The notes under the pieces: model-generated
Database searches by the model: none
Told to the model about the DNA's origin: nothing
Seen by the model: the letters and a program-made list of their open reading frames with translations, nothing else
From: Pontibacillus chungwhensis
Lineage (GTDB): Bacteria > Bacillota > Bacilli > Bacillales > BH030062
Reading direction: 5' to 3'
DNA: 64,000 nucleotides
NCBI RefSeq assembly: GCF_030166655.1
Contig: NZ_CP126446.1
Span: 3,782,001 to 3,846,000, forward strand
In this document: piece after piece, positions 1 to 8,829 of the stretch
How the letters are laid out: each line of letters starts with the position of its first letter
Position numbering within the stretch: position 1 is the first letter of the stretch
Program-made: the position numbers and the translations under genes

Positions 1-585
1 AGCTAGTTCATCAAACGTGTGATCAAACGCTGTAACGTCTTGGATCGTGCCGTTATGGGGTTTGATTTTACGCGTTTGCCATTTCGAGATGACCCCATCA
101 AGTGGGGTAAGCAGCTTCAGGGGAGCGATCTTGCTTGATAGAAGCGCGACTGGTCGCTGCATCAGGACGTATCTCGGCATGTCTGTCATATGAGCTGCCC
201 CTGTATAGCGGAGGAAGAGCTCCTTCGCCTTTTCAGCAGGGAAACCGTACAAGAAGTCGATGCCCTGATCATTTGCGTGTTGTAGTAGTTTCTCGTTTAA
301 CTTCTTATATATACCTTTCCCTCGTGCGTCAGGATCGACCATCGTATCAATACGGAGGCCGACGGTGCGACGCTTCCCTTCAATCCATGCATCCCCGATC
401 CAGAGAGAAATGTGACCAAGAATCGCTTCCTCTTCTTCAAAGACTAGAATCCACGGATTAAAGTCGTTCGGATGCTGTAAGAACTTCCACTCCCATACGG
501 AGAGGGAGCGTTCTTTTCCGAATACTTTGGTGAACAGCCCCTGAATCTTTGGTTCATCGCCGGGTTGGTACGTTCTGATTGGCAT
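1..585 (-). CDS. GNAT family N-acetyltransferase, 3' end cut off by the window
   Basis: The frame is open from 585 to the left edge, about 195 codons, so the C-terminus is missing. It reads as a GNAT acetyltransferase, which would move an acetyl group from acetyl-CoA to an unknown amine. Visible are an N-terminal MPIRTYQPGDEPKIQ segment and a central strand-turn around D-ARGKGIYKKLNEK, matching the R/Q-x-x-G-x-G/A acetyl-CoA pyrophosphate loop. I chose the ATG at 585 because an AAAGG sits about 9 bases upstream; the in-frame ATG at 594 is too close to it. It follows tagA on the same strand but is separated from it by a terminator hairpin, so co-transcription is probably limited. The substrate cannot be told from sequence. 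Confidence 0.75.
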   Translation of the reverse strand, partial: MPIRTYQPGDEPKIQGLFTKVFGKERSLSVWEWKFLQHPNDFNPWILVFEEEEAILGHISLWIGDAWIEGKRRTVGLRIDTMVDPDARGKGIYKKLNEKLLQHANDQGIDFLYGFPAEKAKELFLRYTGAAHMTDMPRYVLMQRPVALLSSKIAPLKLLTPLDGVISKWQTRKIKPHNGTIQDVTAFDHTFDELA

Positions 586-613
586 AAGTGTCATCCTTTA
601 CTAAAAGTGCAAA

Positions 614-638
614 GAGGCTTGACCGCTTGCCAAGCCTC
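614..638 (-). terminator. Rho-independent terminator after tagA
   Basis: An 8-bp perfect stem (GAGGCTTG/CAAGCCTC) with a 9-base loop starts 5 bases past the tagA stop. On the minus strand it is followed by a short T stretch (TTTGCACTTTTA). It also precedes the acetyltransferase gene. Confidence 0.65.
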
Positions 639-642
639 GCTT

Positions 643-1356
643 TTATTTCTTCGTTACGATCTTCCAGAGGAATTTCGGTAAGGCGAGCTGGCGTTTGAAT
701 CGTTTCGGATCTGTGGCTAAGCGGTAGAACCATTCCATTCCGACTTTACGAAACGGCGCCGGTGCTCGTTTTACATGCCCGGCATAGACATCAAAGCTTC
801 CGCCAACACCCTGGAACACTTTCACCGGCAGGCGGTCTTTGTTCTCACGAATCCAAAGCTCTTGCTTCGGAGAACCGAGGGCGATAAACATGACGTCTGC
901 TTTCGATTCCTGGATTTGCTGGATTAGGGCTTCCTGATCCTGTACATAGCCATTTGCATGTCCGGCAACTTTAAGCGCTGGATACTTCTCTTGAATGTTG
1001 TCGATCGCTTTTGTGACGACTTCTTCTTTTGCCCCATAAAAGAAGACGCTGTAGCCTTCTTTCGCCGAGAGCTTCAGAAGGTGGTCCATCATATCGACGC
1101 CAGTGACGCGGGAGCGAACTTGTCCACCGCTTAGGCGGGATGCAAGAAGCACCCCTACTCCGTCTGGGATCTGGAACGTTGAACCGTTGATGAGATCACG
1201 AAGGGTCGCATCTTCCTGCGCCTTCATGATCTTCTCCGGGTTCACGGCAATAATCGTGGATTGCTCAAGTCGCTGCACGCGGGTCTTTAATTGCTGAGTG
1301 ATCTCTTCATATGATAATGGGGAGACTTCTACTCCCATGTATTGTTCATTTTTCAT
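643..1356 (-). CDS. tagA: N-acetylglucosaminyldiphosphoundecaprenol N-acetyl-beta-D-mannosaminyltransferase (TagA/WecG/CpsF family)
   Basis: TagA family enzymes transfer ManNAc from UDP-ManNAc to undecaprenyl-PP-GlcNAc, making the linkage disaccharide of wall teichoic acids or secondary cell-wall polymers. The 237 residues span the full family core: NPEK near 39-42, IPDGVGV with Asp65 (a conserved acidic residue of the family), R-VTGVDM, FFYGAKE, ALGSPKQE and GVGGSFDVYAG. The C-terminal tail is basic and aromatic (RKVGMEWFYRL, then a Lys/Arg-rich end), which in the family aids membrane association. The gene starts 13 bases after the sugar-dehydrogenase gene on the same strand, so the two form an operon. 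The neighbours csaB and ugd point to a pyruvylated secondary polymer rather than classical poly(glycerol phosphate). Confidence 0.93.
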   Translation of the reverse strand: MKNEQYMGVEVSPLSYEEITQQLKTRVQRLEQSTIIAVNPEKIMKAQEDATLRDLINGSTFQIPDGVGVLLASRLSGGQVRSRVTGVDMMDHLLKLSAKEGYSVFFYGAKEEVVTKAIDNIQEKYPALKVAGHANGYVQDQEALIQQIQESKADVMFIALGSPKQELWIRENKDRLPVKVFQGVGGSFDVYAGHVKRAPAPFRKVGMEWFYRLATDPKRFKRQLALPKFLWKIVTKK

Positions 1357-1369
1357 TGATGTATCCCTC

Positions 1370-2647
1370 TTAGTTTATTGGCTTAAGGCCTGTTAAGTGA
1401 CCGATCTGGTAAAGGGTCATTCCCTCGTGGTCCGGCACGCAGTTACGTGTATCAAGAACAACAGGTGTCTTCATGTATTGAGCGAAGAGGCTCGGGTCCA
1501 TTTCTTTAAACTGACGGTGATCAGCCAGGATAAGCGCTGCATCCGCATCTTTTAATGCTTCTTCTACGCTGTGTAACGGGATGTCTGTCATCTCCTGCTT
1601 CACGAATGGATCGTGTGCTGCAACCTGGAAGCCTTTTTGATGCGTTTGAAGACGCTTTGTAATCGTGACAGCTGGGCTTTCACGTACATCGTCTACGTTC
1701 GCTTTATAAGATAGGCCGAATACGGCTACTTTTGGATTGTCGATATTCTCCGTTAACGTTTCGATCTTCTCAACAACAAATGAAGGCATAGAATCATTTA
1801 TTTGACGAGACGTCTGCATCAGTGGTGTCACTTCTTCAGCCTTTTCAATAATGAAGTAAGGGTCAACGGCGATACAGTGTCCGCCTACACCTGGTCCTGG
1901 CTGCAGGATGTTAACACGTGGGTGCATGTTGGCAAAATTAATGACTTCATGCGCGTTCACATCAAGCTTGTCGGATACTTTAGCTAGTTCATTGGCTAGG
2001 GCAATGTTTACGTCACGGAATGTGTTTTCCATTAACTTCGACATTTCCGCTGTAACAGCTGTTGTTTCGTGGATGTCTCCTTTTACAACAAGACGGTACA
2101 CGTCCGCTGCTTTCTTCGCGCCTTCTGGTGTTAAGCCACCAACGACGCGTGTGTTATGGATTAATTCTTCCATGATCTTACCTGGAATCACACGTTCCGG
2201 GCAGTGGGATACGTAAAGGTCGTTGCCTTCAAGGTCCCATCCTGCATCACGAAGAACCGGAGCGACGACGTCATCAATCGTTCTCGGTGGGATCGTTGAC
2301 TCAACGATGATTGTGTTGCCTTTCTCAAGGACAGGCAGAATCGATTCTGTTGCCTGTGCCACATAGTCCGTATTCGCCGTTTTGTCTTCATAGACAGGTG
2401 TTGGCACTGCAATAATGAAGACATCCGCTTTCTGGACTTCTGTTGAGGCTGTTAATCGACCGGATTCAACCGCTTCTTTCACAACTTCAGGCAATCCTGG
2501 TTCTTCTATGTGAATGTTTCCTTCGTTTAGCGTATCTACTACTTTCTTATTTACATCAACGCCTACTACATCGTAGCCAGCTTTTGCGAAAACAGCTGAC
2601 GTTGGAAGGCCGATATAGCCTAGGCCGACTACACAAATTTTTGTCAT
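1370..2647 (-). CDS. Nucleotide-sugar dehydrogenase, UDP-ManNAc 6-dehydrogenase-like (WecC type)
   Basis: This NAD-dependent enzyme oxidises C6 of a UDP-sugar to a uronic acid. The N-terminal Rossmann motif GLGYIG is at residues 8-13. The catalytic cysteine is Cys258 in GGHCIAVDPYF, and the C-terminal UDP-sugar-binding domain contains the usual YKANVDDVRESP. The GLGYIGLPT start, NIHIEEPGL and the GHCIAVDPYF cysteine motif are closer to UDP-N-acetylmannosamine dehydrogenases (WecC) than to UDP-glucose dehydrogenases; this is an inference from motifs. An upstream in-frame ATG (2692) would add 15 hydrophilic residues; I use 2647 because MTKICVVGLG begins the domain and AAAGGAG lies upstream. With TagA next door and MnaA at 39 kb it would make UDP-ManNAcA. 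Confidence 0.9.
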   Translation of the reverse strand: MTKICVVGLGYIGLPTSAVFAKAGYDVVGVDVNKKVVDTLNEGNIHIEEPGLPEVVKEAVESGRLTASTEVQKADVFIIAVPTPVYEDKTANTDYVAQATESILPVLEKGNTIIVESTIPPRTIDDVVAPVLRDAGWDLEGNDLYVSHCPERVIPGKIMEELIHNTRVVGGLTPEGAKKAADVYRLVVKGDIHETTAVTAEMSKLMENTFRDVNIALANELAKVSDKLDVNAHEVINFANMHPRVNILQPGPGVGGHCIAVDPYFIIEKAEEVTPLMQTSRQINDSMPSFVVEKIETLTENIDNPKVAVFGLSYKANVDDVRESPAVTITKRLQTHQKGFQVAAHDPFVKQEMTDIPLHSVEEALKDADAALILADHRQFKEMDPSLFAQYMKTPVVLDTRNCVPDHEGMTLYQIGHLTGLKPIN

Positions 2648-2813
2648 AACGATCTCTTCTTTCTCCTTTAATATTTGATTAGAGTATAGCAAAGAATTCC
2701 AACCCTTGCGAATAGTTATTTCCGTCTGAATTTCGAATCTTTATTTCATTTTCTGACAAAAGGTGCTACTATGAAATTGAGTTTGTAGCAGTAAAGGATT
2801 GGAAAGATAACTT

Positions 2814-3923
2814 ATGAAGATTGTTATTTCAGGGTTTTATGGGCTAGGAAATACAGGAGACGAAGCGATTCTTGATAGTATGATTGATAACTTACGATCA
2901 TCGCTCGATGAGCCTGACCTCACTGTTTTTTCCCTTTCCCCTGACGAAACCGCATCTAAACATTCAGTTACCAGCATATATCGAGGCTGGCGTCATGATT
3001 TTAAGAAGAAGGTACGAGCACTTCGTGAAGCTGACCTTCTCCTAAGTGGTGGCGGCGGCTTACTTCAAGATACATATCCTACTCGTATTATTTTCGGACC
3101 TCTTCCATATTATTTACTTATTGTGCTATTAGCGAAATTGTGTGGCACGAAAGTAATGTTCTTCTCTCAAGGAGTCGGCCCCGTCACAAGCAAATATGGG
3201 AAGCTTCTTATGAGAATGTTCGGGAACTTGGCAGATTTTATTACGGTGCGCGATGATTATTCCAAGAACTACCTTCATGATCTGAAAGTCACCCGTCCAA
3301 AGACGGTGGTGACCGCAGATATCGTATTCGCCTATCAGGGCCGTGACGACGATGCTTGTGTTGAATCTCTTCCTATTAAACGGGATGATTCTCTAGTCGG
3401 CATCAGCGTACGCCCCTGGTTCGAGGAAACCCGCTATCAGAAAGAGATGGCGCTCTTGGTCGATCGTTTGATCAAGGAGCACGGCGTCACGCCTGTTTTT
3501 ATTCCGATGGAAGGCGAACACGATGCCTCTGTGTCCCGTACGATTCAAGGGCACATGGAACACGGCGACAAAACGTACGTCTTAGGCACGGATTTCACAC
3601 CGAACCAATACTTACAGTTTATGAAACATTGCGATACAGTCATCGGCATGCGCCTGCACGCGCTGATCTTTGCAACGCTTGCTTCTGTTCCATACGCAGG
3701 GATTAGCTATGATAAAAAGGTTGAGAGTCTCGCGAAACGAACAGGCATGTGGGACTATTCCACAACGCTTGAAGAGTTCACGGCGGATGACCTTTATCCG
3801 AAAGTGGCACAGATCCTAGAGAATCATGATGCTCTAAGTGATGAGCTTGATCAAGAGCGAGCCGCACTTCGGGAACAAGCCCTTCAAAACCTCGAGCTTA
3901 TGAAGAAGCATTTCGTAAAGTAA
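2814..3923 (+). CDS. csaB: Polysaccharide pyruvyl transferase CsaB
   Basis: CsaB adds a pyruvate ketal from phosphoenolpyruvate to ManNAc in secondary cell-wall polysaccharides. In many Bacillaceae that modification is the ligand for S-layer-homology (SLH) domains. The 369 residues carry the family marks: a start of GFYGLGNTGDEAIL, GGGGLLQD near 80, FFSQGVGPV, and the C-terminal MRLHALIFA signature. The gene is divergent from the tagA/dehydrogenase operon across a 166-bp gap and is followed in the same direction by a GT4 glycosyltransferase. Shine-Dalgarno is GGAAAG about 8 bases before the ATG. I saw no SLH-domain protein in the window itself. Confidence 0.93.
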   Translation: MKIVISGFYGLGNTGDEAILDSMIDNLRSSLDEPDLTVFSLSPDETASKHSVTSIYRGWRHDFKKKVRALREADLLLSGGGGLLQDTYPTRIIFGPLPYYLLIVLLAKLCGTKVMFFSQGVGPVTSKYGKLLMRMFGNLADFITVRDDYSKNYLHDLKVTRPKTVVTADIVFAYQGRDDDACVESLPIKRDDSLVGISVRPWFEETRYQKEMALLVDRLIKEHGVTPVFIPMEGEHDASVSRTIQGHMEHGDKTYVLGTDFTPNQYLQFMKHCDTVIGMRLHALIFATLASVPYAGISYDKKVESLAKRTGMWDYSTTLEEFTADDLYPKVAQILENHDALSDELDQERAALREQALQNLELMKKHFVK

Positions 3924-4075
3924 CGGATGCTTCTCCCTCGAGTCGCGGGGATTTTCATTTATAGTTGTATGGCTTACAATGGTCATATGTGAAATTTTAG
4001 CTTATCTCGTAACCCTATACATTTTTACTTTGTACATAAATCAACTCGAGATTTTGGTATACTCGGAGGAACATT

Positions 4076-5257
4076 ATGAGAATTTTATTGGCAACGGTAT
4101 TCAATTACCCCCACACAGGTGGGCTATCAACCCATATGACAACTTTAAAATCGGGGCTTGAGGCTTTAGGACATGACGTTGAGATTTTGTCCTTTAGTGA
4201 CCTGCCCTATTACAAACAACAATTCTTCGCAAAAGGACCCAGTTTCTTTATGAATCGCATGGTCCCTGGGAAGGGTATTTTGCTTGGGCATAAATTACGC
4301 CAGAATATGCTGAAAGACATGATTAAAAAGCAGCATGATCAAAAGCCCTACGATCTTGTGAACGCTCAGGATATCTATGCAACGTTTGCCTCTTTAGAGG
4401 CGGGTGTGAATACCGTTACGACCGTGCACGGCTATATGACATTTGAGGCGATTAGCCGCGGATCGATTAAGTCGGACAGTGAGGAAGCGAAGGTCTTACA
4501 GGAGAAGGAAACAGAGGCCTACAAGAAGACGCGCCAAGTCATTACGGTCGACTACCGCATTCGAAACTACGTCCGTGACCTTGCTGGTGTGGATGGCATT
4601 CGCGTGCACAACTTCATCGACGTGGACCAGTTCCGCCCTCAAACGGACCGGAAACAAGAGTTCCGCAAGAAGTTCGGCTTCAAGGAAGAAGATAAACTCA
4701 TCTTCATCCCCCGCCGCTTAACGAAGAAAAACGGTGTGATCTATCCTACGAAGGCCCTGTCGCTTATTCAACAATCATTCCCGGAGGCCAAGCTCATCTA
4801 CGCCGGCAGCGGTGAAGAGGAACAAGCCGTCCGAGACGAAGCAAAAGCAAACGGCACAGAATCCTCTGTCCACTTCCTAGGAGACATCCCTCACGAGGTG
4901 ATGAAGGATTACTACGCTATGAGCGATATCACGATGGTTCCATCCGTTCACTCAGAAGGCGTCGAAGAAGCAACGTCGATCTCAGCATTAGAAGCCATGG
5001 GCAGTGGCGTACCCGTTATCGCCTCAGCCGTAGGTGGCCTAAAAGAAATTGTCGATCACGAAGAAAACGGCCTACTCGTCCCAGAAAAAGACATAACGGC
5101 CCTGGCCCAAGCCGTGGAGCGCATACTTTCAACACCCACATTCGGCGAACGCATGGCCCTACAGGCCCGCCTCCTGATCGAACAAGAATATTCTCACGTA
5201 TCAGCGGCCACATCCTATGCTAGTATTTACGAAAATGTATTGCAGCACGTTTATTAA
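4076..5257 (+). CDS. GT4-family glycosyltransferase
   Basis: This is a 393-residue GT-B fold enzyme of family GT4. The N-terminal acceptor domain contains HTGGLSTHMTTL near residues 14-25. The C-terminal nucleotide-sugar domain contains FIPRRLTKKNG, then the E-x7-E region LEAMGSGVPVIASAVGG, then HEENGLLVPEKD. No signal peptide is seen, so it acts at the cytoplasmic face. CGGAGGA lies 5 bases before the ATG. It follows csaB by 152 bp and probably builds the same polymer; the donor sugar cannot be read from sequence. Confidence 0.88.
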   Translation: MRILLATVFNYPHTGGLSTHMTTLKSGLEALGHDVEILSFSDLPYYKQQFFAKGPSFFMNRMVPGKGILLGHKLRQNMLKDMIKKQHDQKPYDLVNAQDIYATFASLEAGVNTVTTVHGYMTFEAISRGSIKSDSEEAKVLQEKETEAYKKTRQVITVDYRIRNYVRDLAGVDGIRVHNFIDVDQFRPQTDRKQEFRKKFGFKEEDKLIFIPRRLTKKNGVIYPTKALSLIQQSFPEAKLIYAGSGEEEQAVRDEAKANGTESSVHFLGDIPHEVMKDYYAMSDITMVPSVHSEGVEEATSISALEAMGSGVPVIASAVGGLKEIVDHEENGLLVPEKDITALAQAVERILSTPTFGERMALQARLLIEQEYSHVSAATSYASIYENVLQHVY

Positions 5258-5367
5258 ATAGATGTTTTTCAAGTTCAAGGTTTTAAAGGGTTTCCTGTAG
5301 TTGAAGGGTTTTTCTTTCTGCTATATGCGCCCCCTTTTACCGAGGGATTCGTTCTCCTAATTATGTT

Positions 5368-5480
5368 GGGGGAGGGAGATGGGCGAGACTCCTATGGAAA
5401 AACGGACAACCGAGACCCCACAGCGAAGCGAGGAGGCTCGGCCGTTCGTCCATGGAAAGCGAGTGACTCCCCCTCCCCTC
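5368..5480. repeat. Palindromic intergenic element, copy 1 of 4
   Basis: This is a GC-rich inverted repeat in the 293-bp gap between the GT4 and flippase genes. It has the shared core seen in the other copies: GCGAGACTCCT, then GAGACCCC, then GAGGAGGCTC, then GGAAAGCGAGT. The outer arms are G-rich on the left and C-rich on the right (GGGGGAGGG with CCCCCTCCCC) and are close to complementary. Apart from this element I see no gene in the gap. Confidence 0.8.
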
Positions 5481-5550
5481 TTCCCGCTTATAAAAGTGGG
5501 TCCCTACTCGTTGAAAAACAAGTATATGAAGAAAGAAGAAGGTATTCAAC

Positions 5551-7080
5551 ATGTCTGGATTAAAGAAAACCGCAATCTGGATTACGATGCTATCGATTTT
5601 GTTGAAACTACTTGGGTTTGTAAGGGAGAGCATGATGGCCAGAGAATTTGGTGTAAGCGAAAGCACCGATGGCTTCTTGCTTTCCTTTACTTTTGTCACG
5701 CTAATCTTAGCGCTGATTGCGAACGGATTTAATTCCGTCTTCCTCCCCCATTACGTCAAGCATCGTAAAGCAGATGTAGAGAAAGCCGAACGAAATGCCA
5801 ACAGCATTTTAAACTACACGACGATCTTTTTCCTCGTTGGATCGGTGGCAGCGTATTTCCTCGCTCCTTACATCGTTCCATTTCTGTACGGAGACCGGTC
5901 GGCGTTAACGCTAGAAATTACGATTGAGCTCACGCAAGTGTTCTTCATCTTTATGGTCGTCATTGCCTTAAGTGGTGTACTCGAATCGTACCTGCAGGCG
6001 CGCCGTATTTTCGTTCCGACTCAGATCTCAAAGATTATGGGTACGCTTATGGCGACTGTGTTCCTTGTTCTGTTCGCAGATCTTTGGGGCATTTACAGTA
6101 TGGCGTACGGATTTGTGTTTGGTACGTTCCTCGGTGTTGTCATTCAGTTCGTTTCCTTGAAGCGAGGCGGATTTAAATGGATGCCGAGCCTGAAGTTTGA
6201 TGAAGAGTTCGGGCGTAACTTTTTAATCTTGTTAGCACCCGCCCTTCTCCACTCTTCTGTTGGCCATATTAACGTGTTCGTCAACAAAATGTTCGCAGCC
6301 CGTATTGATACAGGGGCCACGACGTATTTAAACAATGCATCCTTACTGATGAGTATTCCGAGTACGATTTTCACAACGACGATTGTTGCGATTATCTTTA
6401 CACTCCTGTCAGAACAGGCTCAACAGAAGGAAAAGTTTAAAAACACCCTTTATATGGGGTATCAAATTGGGATGATGACGCTGTTGCCGATCGCGGTCGG
6501 TACGTTCTTAGTGGGTAAAGCTGCAATTTCCTTCATTTATGAAGGTGGTAAGTTCACACCAGAAGACACAGCGAATACGTACTACGTTCTTCAGCTCTAT
6601 ATTCCGATTATCTTAACGCAGGGTCTCCTTGTCATTGGGGTAAAAGGACTGTACGCGCAGGAGAAAACGAAGAAACTATTAAGCATCAGTTCCACCACGA
6701 TTATTTTAAACGCGGTGTTAAACTACGCCTTTATTCAGCCGATGGGCTACCCGGGACTTGCTTTATCAAGTTCTGTAGTCGCGGTGTATTACGTCTCAGC
6801 CGTTACTTATGCGGTGTATCAGGATTACGACAAGAGCGAGCTTATGCAGATTCCGGCACTCTTCTTTAAAGTGCTGATTCCGACGATTATCATGGCGTTG
6901 CCGATTTATCTGATTCAGACGTTGACAGATATTGAGTCGCTCTACGCTCTATGGGAGCTCGTTATTCTCGTTCCGATCGGGATTGTCTTTTATGTGATTG
7001 GCCTTTATGTGTTCTACCGTGAAGGCTTCAGGCAGATGATGCGCTTAGTGAAAGATCGTAAGAGTATGAAACAAGGATAA
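5551..7080 (+). CDS. MurJ/MviN-family lipid-linked glycan flippase
   Basis: This is a polytopic membrane protein of 509 residues, in the size range of MurJ (about 14 transmembrane helices). It has the family features GFVRESMMAREFG near residue 22, many hydrophobic segments, and conserved charged residues in helices lining the cavity. MurJ-family members flip lipid II or other undecaprenyl-linked oligosaccharides across the membrane. The position next to csaB, a glycosyltransferase and an exported protein suggests the cargo is the secondary-polymer intermediate rather than lipid II, but that is inference. AAGAAGG precedes the ATG. It is followed after 13 bases by the next gene, so the two are co-transcribed. 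Confidence 0.87.
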   Translation: MSGLKKTAIWITMLSILLKLLGFVRESMMAREFGVSESTDGFLLSFTFVTLILALIANGFNSVFLPHYVKHRKADVEKAERNANSILNYTTIFFLVGSVAAYFLAPYIVPFLYGDRSALTLEITIELTQVFFIFMVVIALSGVLESYLQARRIFVPTQISKIMGTLMATVFLVLFADLWGIYSMAYGFVFGTFLGVVIQFVSLKRGGFKWMPSLKFDEEFGRNFLILLAPALLHSSVGHINVFVNKMFAARIDTGATTYLNNASLLMSIPSTIFTTTIVAIIFTLLSEQAQQKEKFKNTLYMGYQIGMMTLLPIAVGTFLVGKAAISFIYEGGKFTPEDTANTYYVLQLYIPIILTQGLLVIGVKGLYAQEKTKKLLSISSTTIILNAVLNYAFIQPMGYPGLALSSSVVAVYYVSAVTYAVYQDYDKSELMQIPALFFKVLIPTIIMALPIYLIQTLTDIESLYALWELVILVPIGIVFYVIGLYVFYREGFRQMMRLVKDRKSMKQG

Positions 7081-7093
7081 GGAGGGTTAGACG

Positions 7094-8680
7094 ATGAAAC
7101 GGTGGCGAATCTTAGCCGGACTGATTACATTAGCCGCAGTTGCCGGTTTATGGGTCATTTTCTCCCCTGAACCAGTCGACGGGATGAAAGAAGTGACAGT
7201 GGGCGAAGAAGAAACGATCGCCCACATCTTCGGTGATGGTCTTCAGTTTATGGAACAGGATACAGAGAAACATGAATGGGTCGCCGCCCGTGACGTCGTC
7301 TATTCCTATGAAGTGTACGCGGGCAACGAGCACATCGGTGAGGTTTCTATCACAGACCGGACGCTCCGTAACGGCGATGAACTTCATTTTTCTTCTTTTG
7401 AAAATAAAGGTGATGACACTCACACGGTTACGATTGAGTATCCCCTCTCAGGTGAGATGGAGTTAACTTCTTTTGACGACATCGGTTCAGCGATTGAGCA
7501 TAAGCATGATTCAACCGTTGGAGTCGACCCGACGACGATTCCAGTCGGATACGGGACGCTCGCTGATGGCAGCTCGGTCTGGCTTGGTCAGCGTTACACT
7601 TCTACGGTTTTAACGAAAACCTATGAATCTGGTAAAACGAGCGTTGTACGAGAGTTAGATGAGGAAACCAACCCTTACGAAGTTGAGGACGAACGGTTGA
7701 GACAGACACTTGAAGCGAGTGGTGACCAACTAGCCGAAAGCTGGCTGATGCGCTCAGGCGATCCCCTCTTCTCTTCTATAGAAAAGGCGACTGCTTGGGC
7801 CGAGGATATGGCTGTCGATTACCGCTGGGCGAAGAAGTGGCTGACGCCGGCTGGTGTGTATCAGAAGGTGCCATGGTCGATTGAACCGGGTACAAAAATG
7901 GGCTACGGCCGCGTGATCGGAACCCTACCTCACCAGGATGCTTTATCACGGTATGAGGCAACGGGTGAGCGTTTCTTTGAAAGCATTTCGCTTAATGCGG
8001 TGACAACGATTGAAGCGTATCGCGCTGAGAAAGAAACAGAGCTTTGGAAGACGGAGTATACGAGTACGTGGGTAAAAAAAGCTTACGGCATTCACGCTCC
8101 TTATACAGATACGCGTCATAATGAAAAGCTTGCTTTATTCTTAATGAATGCAGCAGACGGGCTTGGTATTGAGTCTCTTCAGTCAGAAAGCGTGAAGTAC
8201 GCGGATTACCTTGTCGCACAGGCTGATGATGGTAATACGATTTCCTTTGGAGACGATGCCTTTCTTGTTGGGGACTATGATGGACCTGGCAAAGAGGAAG
8301 TCCCTCACGCATCGCTCAATCACGCACTGGGTGAGTCCGATTATTTGCTGAAGGCGTATGAGCGGACGGGTGATGAGAAGTATTTGAACCTGGCCTACTC
8401 GATTCGTCAGGCGATTGAAATGATTGGCACAGAGTGGATTCGTGAAGAAGGCGAGCATGAGGATGACGTCTGGTATCAAGTGAATGAGGATCATACGTTT
8501 GAAGGTAATGACTATCAGTTATTAACGTTGGTTGATTTATATAAGAATCAGAAGGCCTGGGCCGAGACAGAGTACGGTGTGAGTGATGTGTATAATACAT
8601 TGATTGAATCGAAATCGTCTTATCTGGAGCGAACTGGTCTTGATGTTGAGAAAGCTGTGAATGAACGCATCTCCCCTTAG
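7094..8680 (+). CDS. Exported, membrane-anchored protein of unknown function; distantly C5-epimerase/alpha-alpha-toroid-like
   Basis: The 528 residues begin with a signal anchor (MKRWRILAGLITLAAVAGLWVIF, residues 1-23), then a beta-rich region to about 200, then a helical C-terminal part. That part has repeated helix pairs of the kind seen in alpha/alpha-toroid glycan enzymes, such as HASLNHALGESDYLLKAYE followed by TGDEKYLNLAYSI. This pattern resembles the C-terminal domain of D-glucuronyl C5-epimerases, but I cannot assign catalytic residues, so the function stays open. A strong GGAGGG sits 8 bases before the ATG, and it is translationally close to the flippase gene. A role in modifying the flipped polymer outside the membrane would fit the context. 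The stop codon lies inside its terminator. Confidence 0.6.
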   Translation: MKRWRILAGLITLAAVAGLWVIFSPEPVDGMKEVTVGEEETIAHIFGDGLQFMEQDTEKHEWVAARDVVYSYEVYAGNEHIGEVSITDRTLRNGDELHFSSFENKGDDTHTVTIEYPLSGEMELTSFDDIGSAIEHKHDSTVGVDPTTIPVGYGTLADGSSVWLGQRYTSTVLTKTYESGKTSVVRELDEETNPYEVEDERLRQTLEASGDQLAESWLMRSGDPLFSSIEKATAWAEDMAVDYRWAKKWLTPAGVYQKVPWSIEPGTKMGYGRVIGTLPHQDALSRYEATGERFFESISLNAVTTIEAYRAEKETELWKTEYTSTWVKKAYGIHAPYTDTRHNEKLALFLMNAADGLGIESLQSESVKYADYLVAQADDGNTISFGDDAFLVGDYDGPGKEEVPHASLNHALGESDYLLKAYERTGDEKYLNLAYSIRQAIEMIGTEWIREEGEHEDDVWYQVNEDHTFEGNDYQLLTLVDLYKNQKAWAETEYGVSDVYNTLIESKSSYLERTGLDVEKAVNERISP

Positions 8681-8695
8681 GAGGTGCGTTTTTTT
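8664..8695 (+). terminator. Terminator overlapping the stop codon of the preceding gene
   Basis: The arms AACGCATCTCC and GGAGGTGCGTT pair over 11 positions with one G-T wobble and a 5-base loop, followed by seven T. The last codons and the TAG stop (8678-8680) form part of the hairpin. Confidence 0.85.
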
Positions 8696-8700
8696 GGTTT

Positions 8701-8815
8701 GGGTGGTGGGGCTTTAGTGTGGTAGAGAGGTGATGGGTGTCTGACACGGTTTAGTGCTGTAGAGCGTTGGTGTGTGTCTGACACCCTTTAGTGCTGTAGA
8801 GGATTGATGATAGTA
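8701..8815. repeat. 37-bp GTGTCTGACAC repeat, two units
   Basis: Two GTGTCTGACAC cores start at 8737 and 8774, exactly 37 bp apart. Each is followed by a TTTAGTGCTGTAGAG segment. This is the start of the 467-bp gap between two convergent genes. Confidence 0.85.
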
Positions 8816-8829
8816 TTTAGCCGTTAGGA

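Noticed and set aside
2753-2772. csaB promoter from CTGACA and TACTAT
   Set aside because: The two elements are only 8 bases apart, too close to act together.
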